Counted from the first letter of the stretch, positions 43,627 to 52,070 are shown. The stretch: DNA of 64,000 bases from Bacillus albus (GCF_001884185.1 NZ_MAOE01000083.1:1-64000), one strand, 5' to 3'. Numbers and translations are program-made. The notes: a model not told the origin generated them from the sequence alone.

Positions 43627-44478
43627 TTGAAAAAGAACAAACTATTTTTAGGAACAATTATTTCATGCGTAGTACTGGCATTATCTGCATGTGGTTCCTC
43701 CGGCAACATAGTAACATCAAAAGTAGGAAATGTTACAGAGAAAGAGTTAAGTAAAGAGTTAAGACAAAAATATGGAGAAAGTACTTTATACCAAATGGTG
43801 TTAAGTAAGGCATTGCTAGATAAATATAAAGTTTCGGATGAAGAAGCAAAAAAACAAGTAAAAGAAGCAAAAGATAAAATGGGCGACAACTTCAAATCAA
43901 CTCTAGAACAAGTTGGATTGAAAAATGAAGATGAATTAAAAGAAAAAATGAAGCCAGAAATCGCATTTGAGAAAGCGATTAAAGCGACTGTCACAGAAAA
44001 AGATGTAAAAGATAACTATAAACCAGAAATGAAGGTAAGTCACATTTTAGTAAAAGATGAAAAGACTGCTAAAGAAGTGAAAGAGAAAGTAAATAACGGA
44101 GAAGACTTTGCGGCTTTAGCGAAGCAATACTCAGAGGATACTGGTTCAAAAGAACAAGGCGGAGAAATAGCTGGTTTTGCTCCAGGGCAAACGGTGAAAG
44201 AATTTGAGGAAGCTGCATATAAATTAGATGCAGGACAAGTAAGTGATCCGGTAAAAACAACTTACGGTTACCATATTATTAAAGTGACAGATAAAAAAGA
44301 ATTGAAGCCATTTGATGAAGTGAAAGATGATATTCGTAAAGATTTAGAACAGCAAAGACTACAAGACACGACAGGTAAATGGAAACAGCAAGTAGTCAAT
44401 GAATTATTGAAAGATGCTGATATTAAGGTGAATGATAAAGAATTTAAAAATACATTTGAATTTCTAGAAAAGAAATAA
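43627..44478 (+). CDS. prsA: PrsA-type extracellular foldase lipoprotein (parvulin peptidyl-prolyl isomerase)
   Basis: This 283-residue lipoprotein has the lipobox LSAC-G after a basic, hydrophobic signal (KKNKLFLGTIISCVVLAL). An N-terminal chaperone region follows, then a parvulin domain (about 130-225): KVSHILVKDEKTA, FAALAKQYSEDTGSKEQGGEIAGF and YGYHIIKVTDKKE. It helps secreted proteins fold outside the membrane. B. cereus group genomes have several prsA copies. TTG 43627 was chosen over GTG 43612 so that the lipoprotein signal begins correctly. A terminator follows. Confidence 0.93.
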   Translation: MKKNKLFLGTIISCVVLALSACGSSGNIVTSKVGNVTEKELSKELRQKYGESTLYQMVLSKALLDKYKVSDEEAKKQVKEAKDKMGDNFKSTLEQVGLKNEDELKEKMKPEIAFEKAIKATVTEKDVKDNYKPEMKVSHILVKDEKTAKEVKEKVNNGEDFAALAKQYSEDTGSKEQGGEIAGFAPGQTVKEFEEAAYKLDAGQVSDPVKTTYGYHIIKVTDKKELKPFDEVKDDIRKDLEQQRLQDTTGKWKQQVVNELLKDADIKVNDKEFKNTFEFLEKK

Positions 44479-44490
44479 TGACTGCAATTA

Positions 44491-44520
44491 GAAAAGGGAA
44501 CCTTTATAGGTTCCCTTTTC
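44491..44520 (+). terminator. prsA terminator
   Basis: GAAAAGGGAACCT / AGGTTCCCTTTTC with a four-base loop; the T's are within the stem end. Confidence 0.8.
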
Positions 44521-45391
44521 TAGTTAGTGTGTGAGTTATAAATAGATAGTAAGACAATACAATATTACATTTAAATATTAAGAATTACAATGGAAAATTA
44601 TGGTTTTTTCAGGGGGGAAAATAAGTACTTCATAGAATGTTGGTATTATAATATTTTGATTGATTAATTTGATTGAAGTGAATAAACATAATTTGAAGAA
44701 TCATACATCATATATAAGTAAAGAAGAGCCTGATATGGCTCTCAGGCTCTTCTCTCAATAGCAAAGAATAAGTCTTTTAATTATTCTTCTACTATAGAAT
44801 ACACTAAAAATGTCTGTTTGTGTAGAAAAATGTCGAAAAAATTATATATTACATTAAAAATACAGAGTATACGAAAATGCTATTTTGAATAGGAAGAAAA
44901 GAATGTCTTTCTAAAAAATATGTTTGCTTCATTATCGTTAGTAAATTTAGATTATGCTCATTTGTGTGTAATTGATTTAGAAGAAGGGGGACTGGGATGT
45001 AGCGAATATAAACAATTAAAATATGTTGAACGAATGAAAGGAATATTGGTGTATGTATATAGTATGATGCTGAACGTGATGGAGAAGGTGCAAGGGCATG
45101 GAAGGTATAAGAAACAATGTGCAACAAGAATATTTCTCATACGAAAGGAAAGGCCTGGTATTTTATTATGAAATAGCCATAAACAAATTTGAACTAACTA
45201 ATCTAAAAAACTCATAAAATCATCGGTGATACATACAATAGTATTAAAAAATATTGAGGTTATAGGAAGTGAAAAGCGGAACATTCTACTAAAAAAGGAT
45301 GTTCTTTTTAGTATGAAGTTTTTAGGATAAAGAAATAATTCTTTTAAACGAATTATTTAATAGATAAATATATTACGTAGGAGGAGAAAAT
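44521..45391. other. AT-rich stretch with hairpin and degraded coding
   Basis: No gene can be assigned. An 11-bp inverted repeat (GAAGAGCCTGA 44723-44733 / TCAGGCTCTTC 44742-44752) lies in it. From about 44920 to 45230 all three plus frames contain protein-like pieces, for example one ending GIRNNVQQEYFSYERKGLV. No start or ribosome site goes with them, which suggests a decayed gene. Confidence 0.4.
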
Positions 45392-45610
45392 ATGAAAGTA
45401 ATTTTTCAAAGAGAAGGTGGAGGAAAGGTTTTTGAATCGTATGATGAAGATATAAGTAACTTATTAGCTATTTTAAAAGAAACGAAAGGGATTAAGATCG
45501 GGATGGTTGACTATGAAGTATTAAAATACGAATTAGAGTATTTTCGTAACCCAAAAAAAGCAGTAACAGAGAGGGAGTTACATATAATAGTACAACCAAA
45601 ATATATTTAA
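45392..45610 (+). CDS. Hypothetical small protein
   Basis: This 72-residue protein (MKVIFQREGGGKVFESYDEDI..., LKYELEYFRNPKKAVTERELHIIV) looks soluble with mixed alpha/beta structure. TAGGAGGAG precedes the ATG at good distance, so expression is likely. No family was recognised. A terminator lies about 50 bases on. Confidence 0.65.
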   Translation: MKVIFQREGGGKVFESYDEDISNLLAILKETKGIKIGMVDYEVLKYELEYFRNPKKAVTERELHIIVQPKYI

Positions 45611-45656
45611 TAATTAGGGGTAATTATTAATAGATAGTCTTATACAGTATGTATGA

Positions 45657-45686
45657 AAAGAGAGTGTTTACATTGCTCTCTTTTCT
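45657..45686 (+). terminator. Terminator
   Basis: AAAAGAGAG / CTCTCTTTT with a ten-base loop. Confidence 0.75.
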
Positions 45687-46116
45687 ATAGAAATTTTGTG
45701 AGTTCGTTCTTTATAATATATGCTTTCATTTATAGATGGTTAATAAACTCGAAAATTAAAACTTTTTTGTTGGTATGTGAATGTCCTATTAAATAAGAAG
45801 TGAAAAGATCATTTGTTGAAGAAAAAATAAATGATGGATAAAAATATAATTTAAATCATTTCAAAAGAACGTAGGTTCGTGTATAATTAGAACTAATGTT
45901 CTTGCTGTGTGGATAGTATACGATTTAGAAAGAACGCGAAACATTATTTACGGACAGTTGATTGTCAATGTACTTTCCTCACCTGTAGCAAATATAGAGG
46001 TATGAGCTTTACTGTCCATTTAATGTGGGATAAATATGAGCCAAGCAATTATGAAAGAATCATCGAAGAACAATATGTATGAAATTAAATGGATAAATGA
46101 TCAAGGAGATTAAGAA
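45687..46116. other. Intergenic stretch with possible decayed coding
   Basis: No firm gene. A frame near 45900-46005 reads NVLAVWIVYDLERTRNIIYG and looks protein-like without a start. A 25-codon frame at 46036-46113 (MSQAIMKESSKNN...) lacks a strong ribosome site. Confidence 0.35.
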
Positions 46117-46452
46117 ATGAATATTGTAAAGGTGCAAAAAAAAGAAAGAGAATGGGTTCCATTTACAGTAATGTCGGGACAGTTGTTAAGTATGCAAAAG
46201 GTTGTTGGGGAAAAGTTTAAAGTACAAAAACCGTTTTTAACAAACGAAGCGAAAGAGAACATTTCAGATAAATTATTAACGTCGTTATTGTCTGAGAAAG
46301 AAATATTAGTGACATATTTTGAAGATGGATACATACTAACAAGCTATATGACAGTTGTACATATAAACCCGCTAAAGCGCATTGTAATATGTACTGACGC
46401 TTTTTATAAAACATACGTATTTAATGCTACGGATATAATTGAAATAACATAA
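46117..46452 (+). CDS. YolD-like family protein
   Basis: This 111-residue protein reads KEREWVPFTVMSGQLLSM and, in its second half, VTYFEDGYILTSYMTVVHI, then NPLKRIVICTDAFYKTYVF and NATDIIEI. The second half matches the YolD-like small beta-barrel pattern (short strand, I-x-P-L-K-R, then I/L-x-F-x-D-I-I-x-I). YolD proteins often accompany Y-family polymerases, but none is seen here. AAGGAG precedes the start. A terminator follows. Confidence 0.6.
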   Translation: MNIVKVQKKEREWVPFTVMSGQLLSMQKVVGEKFKVQKPFLTNEAKENISDKLLTSLLSEKEILVTYFEDGYILTSYMTVVHINPLKRIVICTDAFYKTYVFNATDIIEIT

Positions 46453-46455
46453 AGG

Positions 46456-46487
46456 AAGCTGAAATTTTAGTTTTAGCTTTTTTATTT
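46456..46487 (+). terminator. Terminator of the YolD-like gene
   Basis: AAGCT-g-AAA / TTT-t-AGCTT with a T run. Confidence 0.7.
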
Positions 46488-46522
46488 TTGTTAGATGAGG
46501 GATAGAAATAATGAAACGAAAA

Positions 46523-46547
46523 AGCAGCTAGCTTCAGACTAGCTGCT
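46523..46547 (-). terminator. Terminator-like hairpin, minus strand
   Basis: AGCAGCTAG / CTAGCTGCT with a seven-base loop; on the minus strand TTTTTCGTTT follows. It probably serves the germination protein gene at 46669. Confidence 0.65.
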
Positions 46548-46668
46548 AAGCCCCAGGGAAAGGGAGAAAAAGATAGGGTACTCCAAAAATCAATAATAGC
46601 TGTGTAACAGCCTGATTATAGTATAGACAAATTCAACATTTCTAAACCAGAACGATAAAAAAATAGCA

Positions 46669-46884
46669 TTAGGCTGTACCCACTTGGTTTTGATCTGCAA
46701 GGTCAGAATCAAACGTATTAGTCGCGCTCACGCCATTAAAAGTATTAACAACAAAACCAACGTTTGAAGCACCAGATCCATTATAAGCCTTCGTATTTTC
46801 TTTCGGAGAAACGTTGTAGAAATCACCTAAGTTAAATGAACCGTTACTATTTTGTACAACTAAATTCCCTACAACTGAGGGCAT
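46669..46884 (-). CDS. GerPA/GerPF-family spore germination protein
   Basis: This 71-residue protein begins PSVVGNLVVQNSNGSFNLGD. It contains SGASNVGFVVNTFNG and the ending DSDLADQNQVGTA, the pattern of GerPA/GerPF proteins. These help germinants pass the spore coat and are normally part of the six-gene gerP operon. Here it stands alone, as an extra copy. ATG 46884 was chosen because GGGTGA lies upstream. Expression in the mother cell is expected from the family. Confidence 0.88.
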   Translation of the reverse strand: MPSVVGNLVVQNSNGSFNLGDFYNVSPKENTKAYNGSGASNVGFVVNTFNGVSATNTFDSDLADQNQVGTA

Positions 46885-47093
46885 AGTTTTCACCCGCTTT
46901 ACAATCATTTGTTAACACTACTATATGGCCGTATAGTCCAAATGGTTCATGTAACAAAAATTGTGGAATAGTAAATCGTTTGAAGTGTAGCTTAATCCTA
47001 CAATAAAAGTATGTTAAAATTAATGTAAGGTTCAGTAATTAAAAACGACAATTGTATAATTAATATATACGAAATCAAAGGAGGCAAAATGTA

Positions 47094-47429
47094 ATGAATA
47101 ATGTTATAAAAAAAGTAGATTTAACAGATACAAAATCAAGTAATCTTGTTGCACTTATTTATAGCAATGAAGTTATATTGGTTGAAGAAGCATTTTGTCC
47201 AAATGAAATAAAATTAAAGTTTAATGAAATTGCAATTTTATCTGTCATTAAAACAGCACATATAATGAAAGTATCCATCAGAAAAGAACTGGAAGCAATT
47301 TTTCATGACACTGGTGTTTTATTTGTGAAGCATAGTGTTGAGTATGGTAACAGTCAATCTATTACTATGCATTTTGAGCAATTTAAAAAGTTGCAGCATG
47401 AGATTGAGAATTTAAAGAAAAGTATGTAA
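47094..47429 (+). CDS. Hypothetical protein
   Basis: This 111-residue soluble protein (MNNVIKKVDLTDTKSSNLVALIYSN...) has a predicted C-terminal helix (MHFEQFKKLQHEIENLKKSM). AAAGGAGG lies upstream of the ATG. No family was recognised. It precedes a small zinc-binding-like gene by 41 bases and may share its transcript, which ends in a terminator at 47672. Confidence 0.65.
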   Translation: MNNVIKKVDLTDTKSSNLVALIYSNEVILVEEAFCPNEIKLKFNEIAILSVIKTAHIMKVSIRKELEAIFHDTGVLFVKHSVEYGNSQSITMHFEQFKKLQHEIENLKKSM

Positions 47430-47470
47430 TCAGACTATATGAAGATTCTTTCCTAGAGGTGGACTGTTCT

Positions 47471-47671
47471 ATGTTGAAAAAATGGTTTAAAAATTTTTTG
47501 AATGAATCTCACTGTAAACATAAATATAGTTTTATTAAGATGCAGGATAATGAAGATTTTAAAAGTGGTAAGCTAGGTGTAGCTTATGTGTATCGGTGTA
47601 AGAAATGCGGGAAAGAGAAGCTGAAATTTAAAAACAATAACGAAATAAATAGGGATTTTTTTGATACATAA
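47471..47671 (+). CDS. Small zinc-ribbon-like protein
   Basis: This 66-residue basic protein has an N-terminal amphipathic helix (LKKWFKNFLNE). A possible zinc site is formed by C-K-H (about residues 15-17) and C-K-K-C (about 47-50). ATG 47471 was chosen because AGAGGTGG is eight bases upstream. Its function is unknown. Confidence 0.6.
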   Translation: MLKKWFKNFLNESHCKHKYSFIKMQDNEDFKSGKLGVAYVYRCKKCGKEKLKFKNNNEINRDFFDT

Positions 47672-47703
47672 AAAAGAGTAACCGTTATCGTTACTCTTTT
47701 TGT
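47672..47703 (+). terminator. Terminator
   Basis: AAAAGAGTAAC / GTTACTCTTTT with a seven-base loop, ends in T. Confidence 0.85.
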
Positions 47704-47803
47704 TTATATAAAAACTCCTACTAAAGAATGAAATGAGTTGATACTTTAGTAAATGGCTGAATGAAAAAGAAGATAATAAAATATTGTAAAGGAGGAGAGA
47801 GGC

Positions 47804-47905
47804 TTGAAACGAAATAACAGTGGTAAAAGTGTAATTATTACAGGAGTGACGCAAGGGTTAGGTCGTGCAATGGTTGATCGATTTCATGAATTGGTGCATT
47901 TTTAG
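47804..47905 (+). pseudogene. Short-chain dehydrogenase, N-terminal relic
   Basis: Thirty-three codons from a TTG with AAAGGAGGAG upstream read GKSVIITGVTQGLGRAMVDRF. This is the T-G-x-x-x-G-x-G NAD(P)-binding start of an SDR. It then breaks off with ELVHF and a stop. The rest of the gene is missing, replaced by the repetitive protein gene at 47920. It keeps an intact ribosome site. Confidence 0.8.
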
Positions 47906-47919
47906 GAGTGGAAGCGGCT

Positions 47920-48180
47920 TTGCTTGAGATGAAAGCAATACAGAGAATTATAATATTAGGTAATTCTCTGCAAAGTTTAGGTGCTGGACTTCAAGCATAT
48001 CAAGGTATTATTAATATATCAAATAATGAAATTGAAAAGGAGGACAGTACGGTTGATAAGAAAAATGAGAGAATAATAGCACTCATTGGTGTTTGGATAC
48101 AAGCGATAGGAACGGCTATTTCTGCGATTGGACTAACTTTAATAGAGAAAGAAGAAAGGTTAGATAAAATAATTATATGA
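47920..48180 (+). CDS. Repetitive glycine/isoleucine-rich protein (DUF6944-like), short copy
   Basis: This protein of about 86 residues has the same repeat type as the protein at 36537 (GNSLQSLGAGLQAYQG and GVWIQAIGTAISAIG). Two repeat units flank a charged linker. Possible starts are GTG 47908, TTG 47920 and ATG 47929; TTG 47920 fits the AGGAGTGG spacing. It begins 15 bases after the SDR relic and seems to have been joined to it by a rearrangement. Confidence 0.55.
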   Translation: MLEMKAIQRIIILGNSLQSLGAGLQAYQGIINISNNEIEKEDSTVDKKNERIIALIGVWIQAIGTAISAIGLTLIEKEERLDKIII

Positions 48181-48387
48181 AATTGTTCATATAAAGGAGA
48201 TGTGTAAAATTTCAATTTTACATAAGTAGAAAAGTTGAAGTGGTAGGTTTTTTGGTATTAGAATAGAATATATAGCAGTAGAAAAGATAGTAGTGGTAAA
48301 TAAAAATATAGAAAGTATAAAAAAATGCTTTTATTTGCGTATGAAGTGAAGAGAGATTAAAAATACAAAGCAAGGAGTTTTCAAGAG

Positions 48388-48600
48388 ATGATGTATTTGT
48401 TGGCAATTCTTCTTCCACCTGTAGCCGTATTATTTTGTGGAAAGCCATTTCAAGCAATAATTAACTTCATATTAACATTAATTTTTTGGGTTCCAGGCGT
48501 TATCCATGCGATATTAGTTGTACATGATAAAAAAGCAGATCGACGATTAAAAAAACAAATTCAAGCATATGATGAAATGAATAAGAGAAATAGAAGATAG
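48388..48600 (+). CDS. Pmp3/YqaE-family (UPF0057) membrane protein
   Basis: This 70-residue protein has two membrane helices: LLAILLPPVAVLFCGKP (the conserved P-P-x-x-V element) and FILTLIFWVPGVIHAILVV (F/W-x-P-G-x-I-H-A). A charged tail follows. The family stabilises membrane potential under salt or cold stress in yeast and plants; its bacterial role is less clear. AAGGAG lies upstream. A terminator follows. Confidence 0.9.
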   Translation: MMYLLAILLPPVAVLFCGKPFQAIINFILTLIFWVPGVIHAILVVHDKKADRRLKKQIQAYDEMNKRNRR

Positions 48601-48613
48601 TTGAGTCGTGAAA

Positions 48614-48648
48614 TAAAAAAGAAAGGGGGATTACCTCCTTTCTTTTTT
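48614..48648 (+). terminator. Terminator of the Pmp3-like gene
   Basis: AAAAAAGAAAGG-g-GG / CC-t-CCTTTCTTTTTT. Confidence 0.8.
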
Positions 48649-48662
48649 CATTTTGTTTAAGT

Positions 48663-48872
48663 TTAAATTTTAGTATAGCGGAAAGAATTTTTAATATAAG
48701 TATTGTGATAATTAGTTTTAGAGTGTGCGTTTAATAAACCGGTGTAAATGTTTTCAGGCACGTTAAAGAAATCATACATTCCATTCTTTAATTGAATACG
48801 TAAAATCATAGAAAATGGATTATAACCAACAGCAACTAAATTTTTGGAAATCACGGGAGATAGCTCCATCAT
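48663..48872 (-). CDS. KTSC-domain protein
   Basis: This 69-residue protein is a single KTSC domain: NLVAVGYNPFSMILRIQLKNG, then YDFFNVPENIYTGLLNAHSK and a C-terminal NxxIKNSFRY. The domain is named for a lysyl-tRNA synthetase C-terminal module and may bind nucleic acid. Two adjacent ATG codons follow GAGGAG; 48872 was used. It converges with the Pmp3-like gene. Confidence 0.8.
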   Translation of the reverse strand: MMELSPVISKNLVAVGYNPFSMILRIQLKNGMYDFFNVPENIYTGLLNAHSKTNYHNTYIKNSFRYTKI

Positions 48873-49242
48873 TACGCAACTCCTCACTTTTCATTTTTAA
48901 TAATTTCTTGTAGATGTTGAAGTTGTAGTGTTGAAATCCTTATAAATAAAGAGGTATTATACTTATATGCAATATATTAAATGTTCGTTATACGTAATTA
49001 TAAGGAAGTTCACACGAAGTACATATCGTTGTGCTATTTTTATTTCACCTTTGATTTATAAATAAGAAAATATTGACCATTTGAAAAAAAGGTATATTAT
49101 TTATACGAGGTATTAAAAATTCACTTTTTACATTCTATGCTTAAAGGGGCAGCATTATTAGGAAAAATAGAAGTGAAAATAGTTTGTATAAGAAGTATTC
49201 TAAAATTTATAATCTGTGAATTAGGAAAATATTGAATGCTCC
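48873..49242. other. Intergenic region upstream of the PBP gene
   Basis: AT-rich with no gene recognised. It should contain the promoters of the KTSC gene (minus) and the PBP gene (plus), neither of which I could place with confidence. Confidence 0.5.
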
Positions 49243-49297
49243 AGGTCAATATACTTTCTTAATTAAATTCAGTTTAGAAAGTGACCTCAATATTTTT
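49243..49297 (+). promoter_or_regulatory. Leader hairpin before the penicillin-binding protein gene
   Basis: AGGTC-aatat-ACTTTCT (49243-49259) pairs with AGAAAGT-GACCT (49276-49287) leaving a five-base bulge. TATTTTT follows at 49291-49297. It is 42 bases before the start codon, with no gene upstream on this strand for about 640 bases, so it may be an attenuator in the 5' leader. Confidence 0.45.
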
Positions 49298-49338
49298 AAG
49301 TAAATCAACGGGAGAATTGAAAGGCAGGAGAAAGTAAC

Positions 49339-51849
49339 ATGTCAGAAAATTATCGTTCTCGAGAGGAGCGACGACAAGTTAAAAAGAAAAAACAGCCAGC
49401 TTCTAAAACACAAAAACCAAAAGGTAAAACATCGTTCTTTCGTAAGTTTTTAATTACTTGTTTATTACTTGGTATTGTTGGTTTAGTGGCGGGGGTTGCA
49501 ACCTTCTTCGTAATGATTAAGGACGCGCCAAAACTTGAGAAAGCAAAACTTGTTAATCCGTTATCCTCAAAAATTTATGATAAAAATGGCGATTTGGTAT
49601 ATGAATACGGGAAAGAGAAACGGACGAATGTTACGTATGATCAAATTCCTAAATTAGTAGAAAATGCATTTTTAGCAACAGAAGATGCACGTTTTTATGA
49701 GCATAGCGGAGTAGACTTTAAAGGTACTGCCCGTGCAGTTTTGGTGAGTCTTAAAGGAGATTACGGTTCACAAGGTGGAAGTACGATAACGCAACAAGTT
49801 ATTAAAAACTACTTCTTATCGATGGAAAAAACATCAAAACGTAAAGTTCAAGAAATATATTTAGCGTATAAGCTAGAACAACAATATTCAAAACATGAAA
49901 TTTTAGAAATGTATTTAAATAAAATTAACTTAGGAAACCGTTCATATGGTATCGCAACAGCAGCACAAAACTACTATGGTAAAGAATTGAAAGAGTTAAC
50001 ATTACCAGAAGTTGCGATGCTTGCAGGTTTACCGAAAGCACCGAATAACTATGATCCAACAAAAACGGAAAATATTCAAAGAGCAACAGAAAGAAGAAAT
50101 GTTGTACTAGGGTTAATGAATCGACATGGCTATATTACGAAGGCAGAAATGGAAGAAGCTTCGAAAGTTGAAGTGACAAAGGGACTTAAGACAGCAACGG
50201 AACTTCAAGCAATGCCACATACTGCATTTATGGATGCAGTAGTTAAAGAGGTAGAAAAGGAAATACCAGATGTTAATATTGGATCAGATGGTTTAGAAAT
50301 CTATACAACATTAGACCCGAAAGCACAGGAATTTGCTGATAAGATTTTAAATGAAAATATTATTAATTATCCAAATGATAAATTCCAAGGTGCTTTCACA
50401 TTTATGGATACGAAAACAGGTGAGGTTCGTGCTATAGGTAGTGGGCGCGGTGAAAATAAAGCAGTATTTAAAGGACATAATATGGCAATTGAATTAGACC
50501 GTGCAGCTGGTTCAACTATGAAGCCAATCTTTGATTACGGTCCTGCAATTGAATACTTAAAATGGGCTACGTATCATCAAATTGATGATTCTCCATTTAA
50601 ATATTCAACTGGACAAGAACTTCGAAATGCTGACAGAAGTCATTTAGGCCCAATTACTATGCGTGAAGCGTTAAAAATGTCACGTAACGTTCCAGCAGTT
50701 AAAACTGCAAAAGAAGTAGGACTTAATAAATCAAAGGAATTCTCTGAGAAATTAGGTATTACATTTAATAAAGCGCCGGCAGAATCTACAGCTATTGGTA
50801 CAAACGAAGTATCACCAACTGAAATAGCGGGTGCTTATGCGACATTTGGAAATGGTGGAAAGTATGCAAAACCGCATTTTGTTAAGAAAGTAGTTTATCC
50901 AGACGGCAAGTCACAAAGTTTTGAGCAAAAACCAAAACAAGTTATAGCTGACTCTACAGCATATATGATTACTGATATGCTTCGTTCAGTAGTGACATCA
51001 GGTACTGGTACAGCAGCAAATATAAGTTCTTTAGATGTAGCTGGAAAAACAGGTACAACAAACTATGATTCAAAACAATTAGCGAAATTTAATATTCCGG
51101 AAAGTGCAACTCGTGATAGTTGGTTTGCAGGTTATACGCCGCAATATACGATGGCAGTATGGACTGGGTATATGAAAGATGGTAAAGACGAGTATATTAG
51201 TAGTAAAAATACGAAAATTGCACAGTTGATCTTTAAAGAAATGATGAGCGAGATGGCTACAGATAAATCAAGATTTAAAATGCCAAGTAGTGTAATTCAA
51301 GAAGGTAGTGAGCTGCGTATAAAAGGAGAAAAACGTGATTCTTCTCCAAATACGAGCGTACCGGATACAACGGAAAAACCAAAACAAGATCAACAGCAAA
51401 AAACTGAAGAAGAGAAAAAGCAAGAAGAATTAAAGAAACAAGAAGAACTTAAAAAACAAGAAGAATTAAAAAAACAAGAGGAACTGAAGAAGCAAGAAGA
51501 ACAAAAGAAACTAGAAGAGCAAAAGAAACAAGAAGAAGAAAAGAAACAAAATGAACAAAATAATGGAAATGGTCAAGGAACGACACCTCCAGCAAATAAC
51601 GGAGGAGGTCAAGGGAATACGACACCTCCAGCAAATAACGGAGGAGGCCAAGGGAATACGACACCTCCAGCAAATAACGGAGGAGGCCAAGGAAATACGA
51701 CACCTCCAGCAAATGACGGAGGAGGCCAAGGGAATACAACACCTCCAGCGAATAACGGAGGAGGTCAAGGAAATACAACTCCACCAGCGACCACACAACC
51801 AGAGACTGGCGGTAATGCAGGAGGGGCCCCTGTTAATAATGGGCAGTAA
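49339..51849 (+). CDS. Class A penicillin-binding protein (PBP1A type) with repetitive tail
   Basis: This 836-residue enzyme makes and cross-links peptidoglycan outside the membrane. It has a basic cytosolic start (about 1-33) and one membrane helix (about 36-60). The GT51 glycosyltransferase shows FLATEDARFYEHSGVD and QGGSTITQQ. The transpeptidase has STMK (S392), SRN (448-450) and KTGT (570-573). After about residue 660 comes a charged KKQEEL repeat, then six GQGNTTPPANNGG units. Residues for both activities are present. It resembles B. subtilis PonA, which also has a low-complexity tail. GGCAGGAG precedes the start. Confidence 0.93.
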   Translation: MSENYRSREERRQVKKKKQPASKTQKPKGKTSFFRKFLITCLLLGIVGLVAGVATFFVMIKDAPKLEKAKLVNPLSSKIYDKNGDLVYEYGKEKRTNVTYDQIPKLVENAFLATEDARFYEHSGVDFKGTARAVLVSLKGDYGSQGGSTITQQVIKNYFLSMEKTSKRKVQEIYLAYKLEQQYSKHEILEMYLNKINLGNRSYGIATAAQNYYGKELKELTLPEVAMLAGLPKAPNNYDPTKTENIQRATERRNVVLGLMNRHGYITKAEMEEASKVEVTKGLKTATELQAMPHTAFMDAVVKEVEKEIPDVNIGSDGLEIYTTLDPKAQEFADKILNENIINYPNDKFQGAFTFMDTKTGEVRAIGSGRGENKAVFKGHNMAIELDRAAGSTMKPIFDYGPAIEYLKWATYHQIDDSPFKYSTGQELRNADRSHLGPITMREALKMSRNVPAVKTAKEVGLNKSKEFSEKLGITFNKAPAESTAIGTNEVSPTEIAGAYATFGNGGKYAKPHFVKKVVYPDGKSQSFEQKPKQVIADSTAYMITDMLRSVVTSGTGTAANISSLDVAGKTGTTNYDSKQLAKFNIPESATRDSWFAGYTPQYTMAVWTGYMKDGKDEYISSKNTKIAQLIFKEMMSEMATDKSRFKMPSSVIQEGSELRIKGEKRDSSPNTSVPDTTEKPKQDQQQKTEEEKKQEELKKQEELKKQEELKKQEELKKQEEQKKLEEQKKQEEEKKQNEQNNGNGQGTTPPANNGGGQGNTTPPANNGGGQGNTTPPANNGGGQGNTTPPANDGGGQGNTTPPANNGGGQGNTTPPATTQPETGGNAGGAPVNNGQ
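51411..51555 (+). repeat. Coding repeat, K-K-Q-E-E-L units
   Basis: About seven near-identical 15-18-base units encode a lysine/glutamate-rich helix in the PBP tail. Confidence 0.85.
51571..51801 (+). repeat. Coding minisatellite, six units of 36-39 bases
   Basis: The units start at 51571, 51607, 51646, 51685, 51724 and 51763 and each encodes GQGNTTPPANNGG or a close variant. The first unit is one codon shorter, the fourth has D for N and the last diverges. Third-base differences are few, so expansion is recent. Confidence 0.9.
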
Positions 51850-51855
51850 GAAAAA

Positions 51856-52015
51856 TTTATCCCGCATTTAACGGGCAGTAAGACCCCCCACCTCAAAATT
51901 CAGCGAAAGCAAAGAAGTTAGGTGGGGGATCAAATGCCCGTAAAAACCCGATTGGTGAAGGCTGATAATCAGTGGGGGATGAACAAAACCCCCACTGATT
52001 AAAGTTTCACTTTAT
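51856..52015 (+). repeat. bcr1-type repeat with TTTAT flanks
   Basis: A 150-base element (51861-52010) flanked by direct TTTAT copies (51856-51860 and 52011-52015). It starts CCCGCATTTAACGGG. Further hairpins are built from CCCCCACCT...AGGTGGGGG and ATCAGTGGGGG...CCCCCACTGAT. Size, flanks and structure match bcr1, a mobile-like repeat confined to the B. cereus group. It lies seven bases after the PBP stop. Confidence 0.85.
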
Positions 52016-52024
52016 AAAAATATT

Positions 52025-52070
52025 AAAAAGCACTTAAGATTTGTATATATTACATTCTTAAGTGCTTTTT
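52025..52070. terminator. Perfect 15-bp bidirectional terminator
   Basis: The arms 52025-52039 and 52056-52070 (AAAAAGCACTTAAGA / its complement) give T5 on both strands. It would end the PBP transcript through bcr1 and the minus-strand gene at 52169. Confidence 0.85.

Noticed and set aside
44723-44752. GAAGAGCCTGA inverted repeat as a CRISPR or att site
   Set aside because: Single copy with no spacer array or integrase nearby; more likely a terminator or stray hairpin.
44920-45171. 83-codon frame
   Set aside because: No ribosome site, and protein-like pieces occur in several frames, suggesting a decayed gene rather than this frame.
51449-51871. Long alternative frames across the PBP repeat tail
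   Set aside because: Caused by the tandem repeats being free of stops in all frames; the PBP frame alone continues an enzyme with known motifs.
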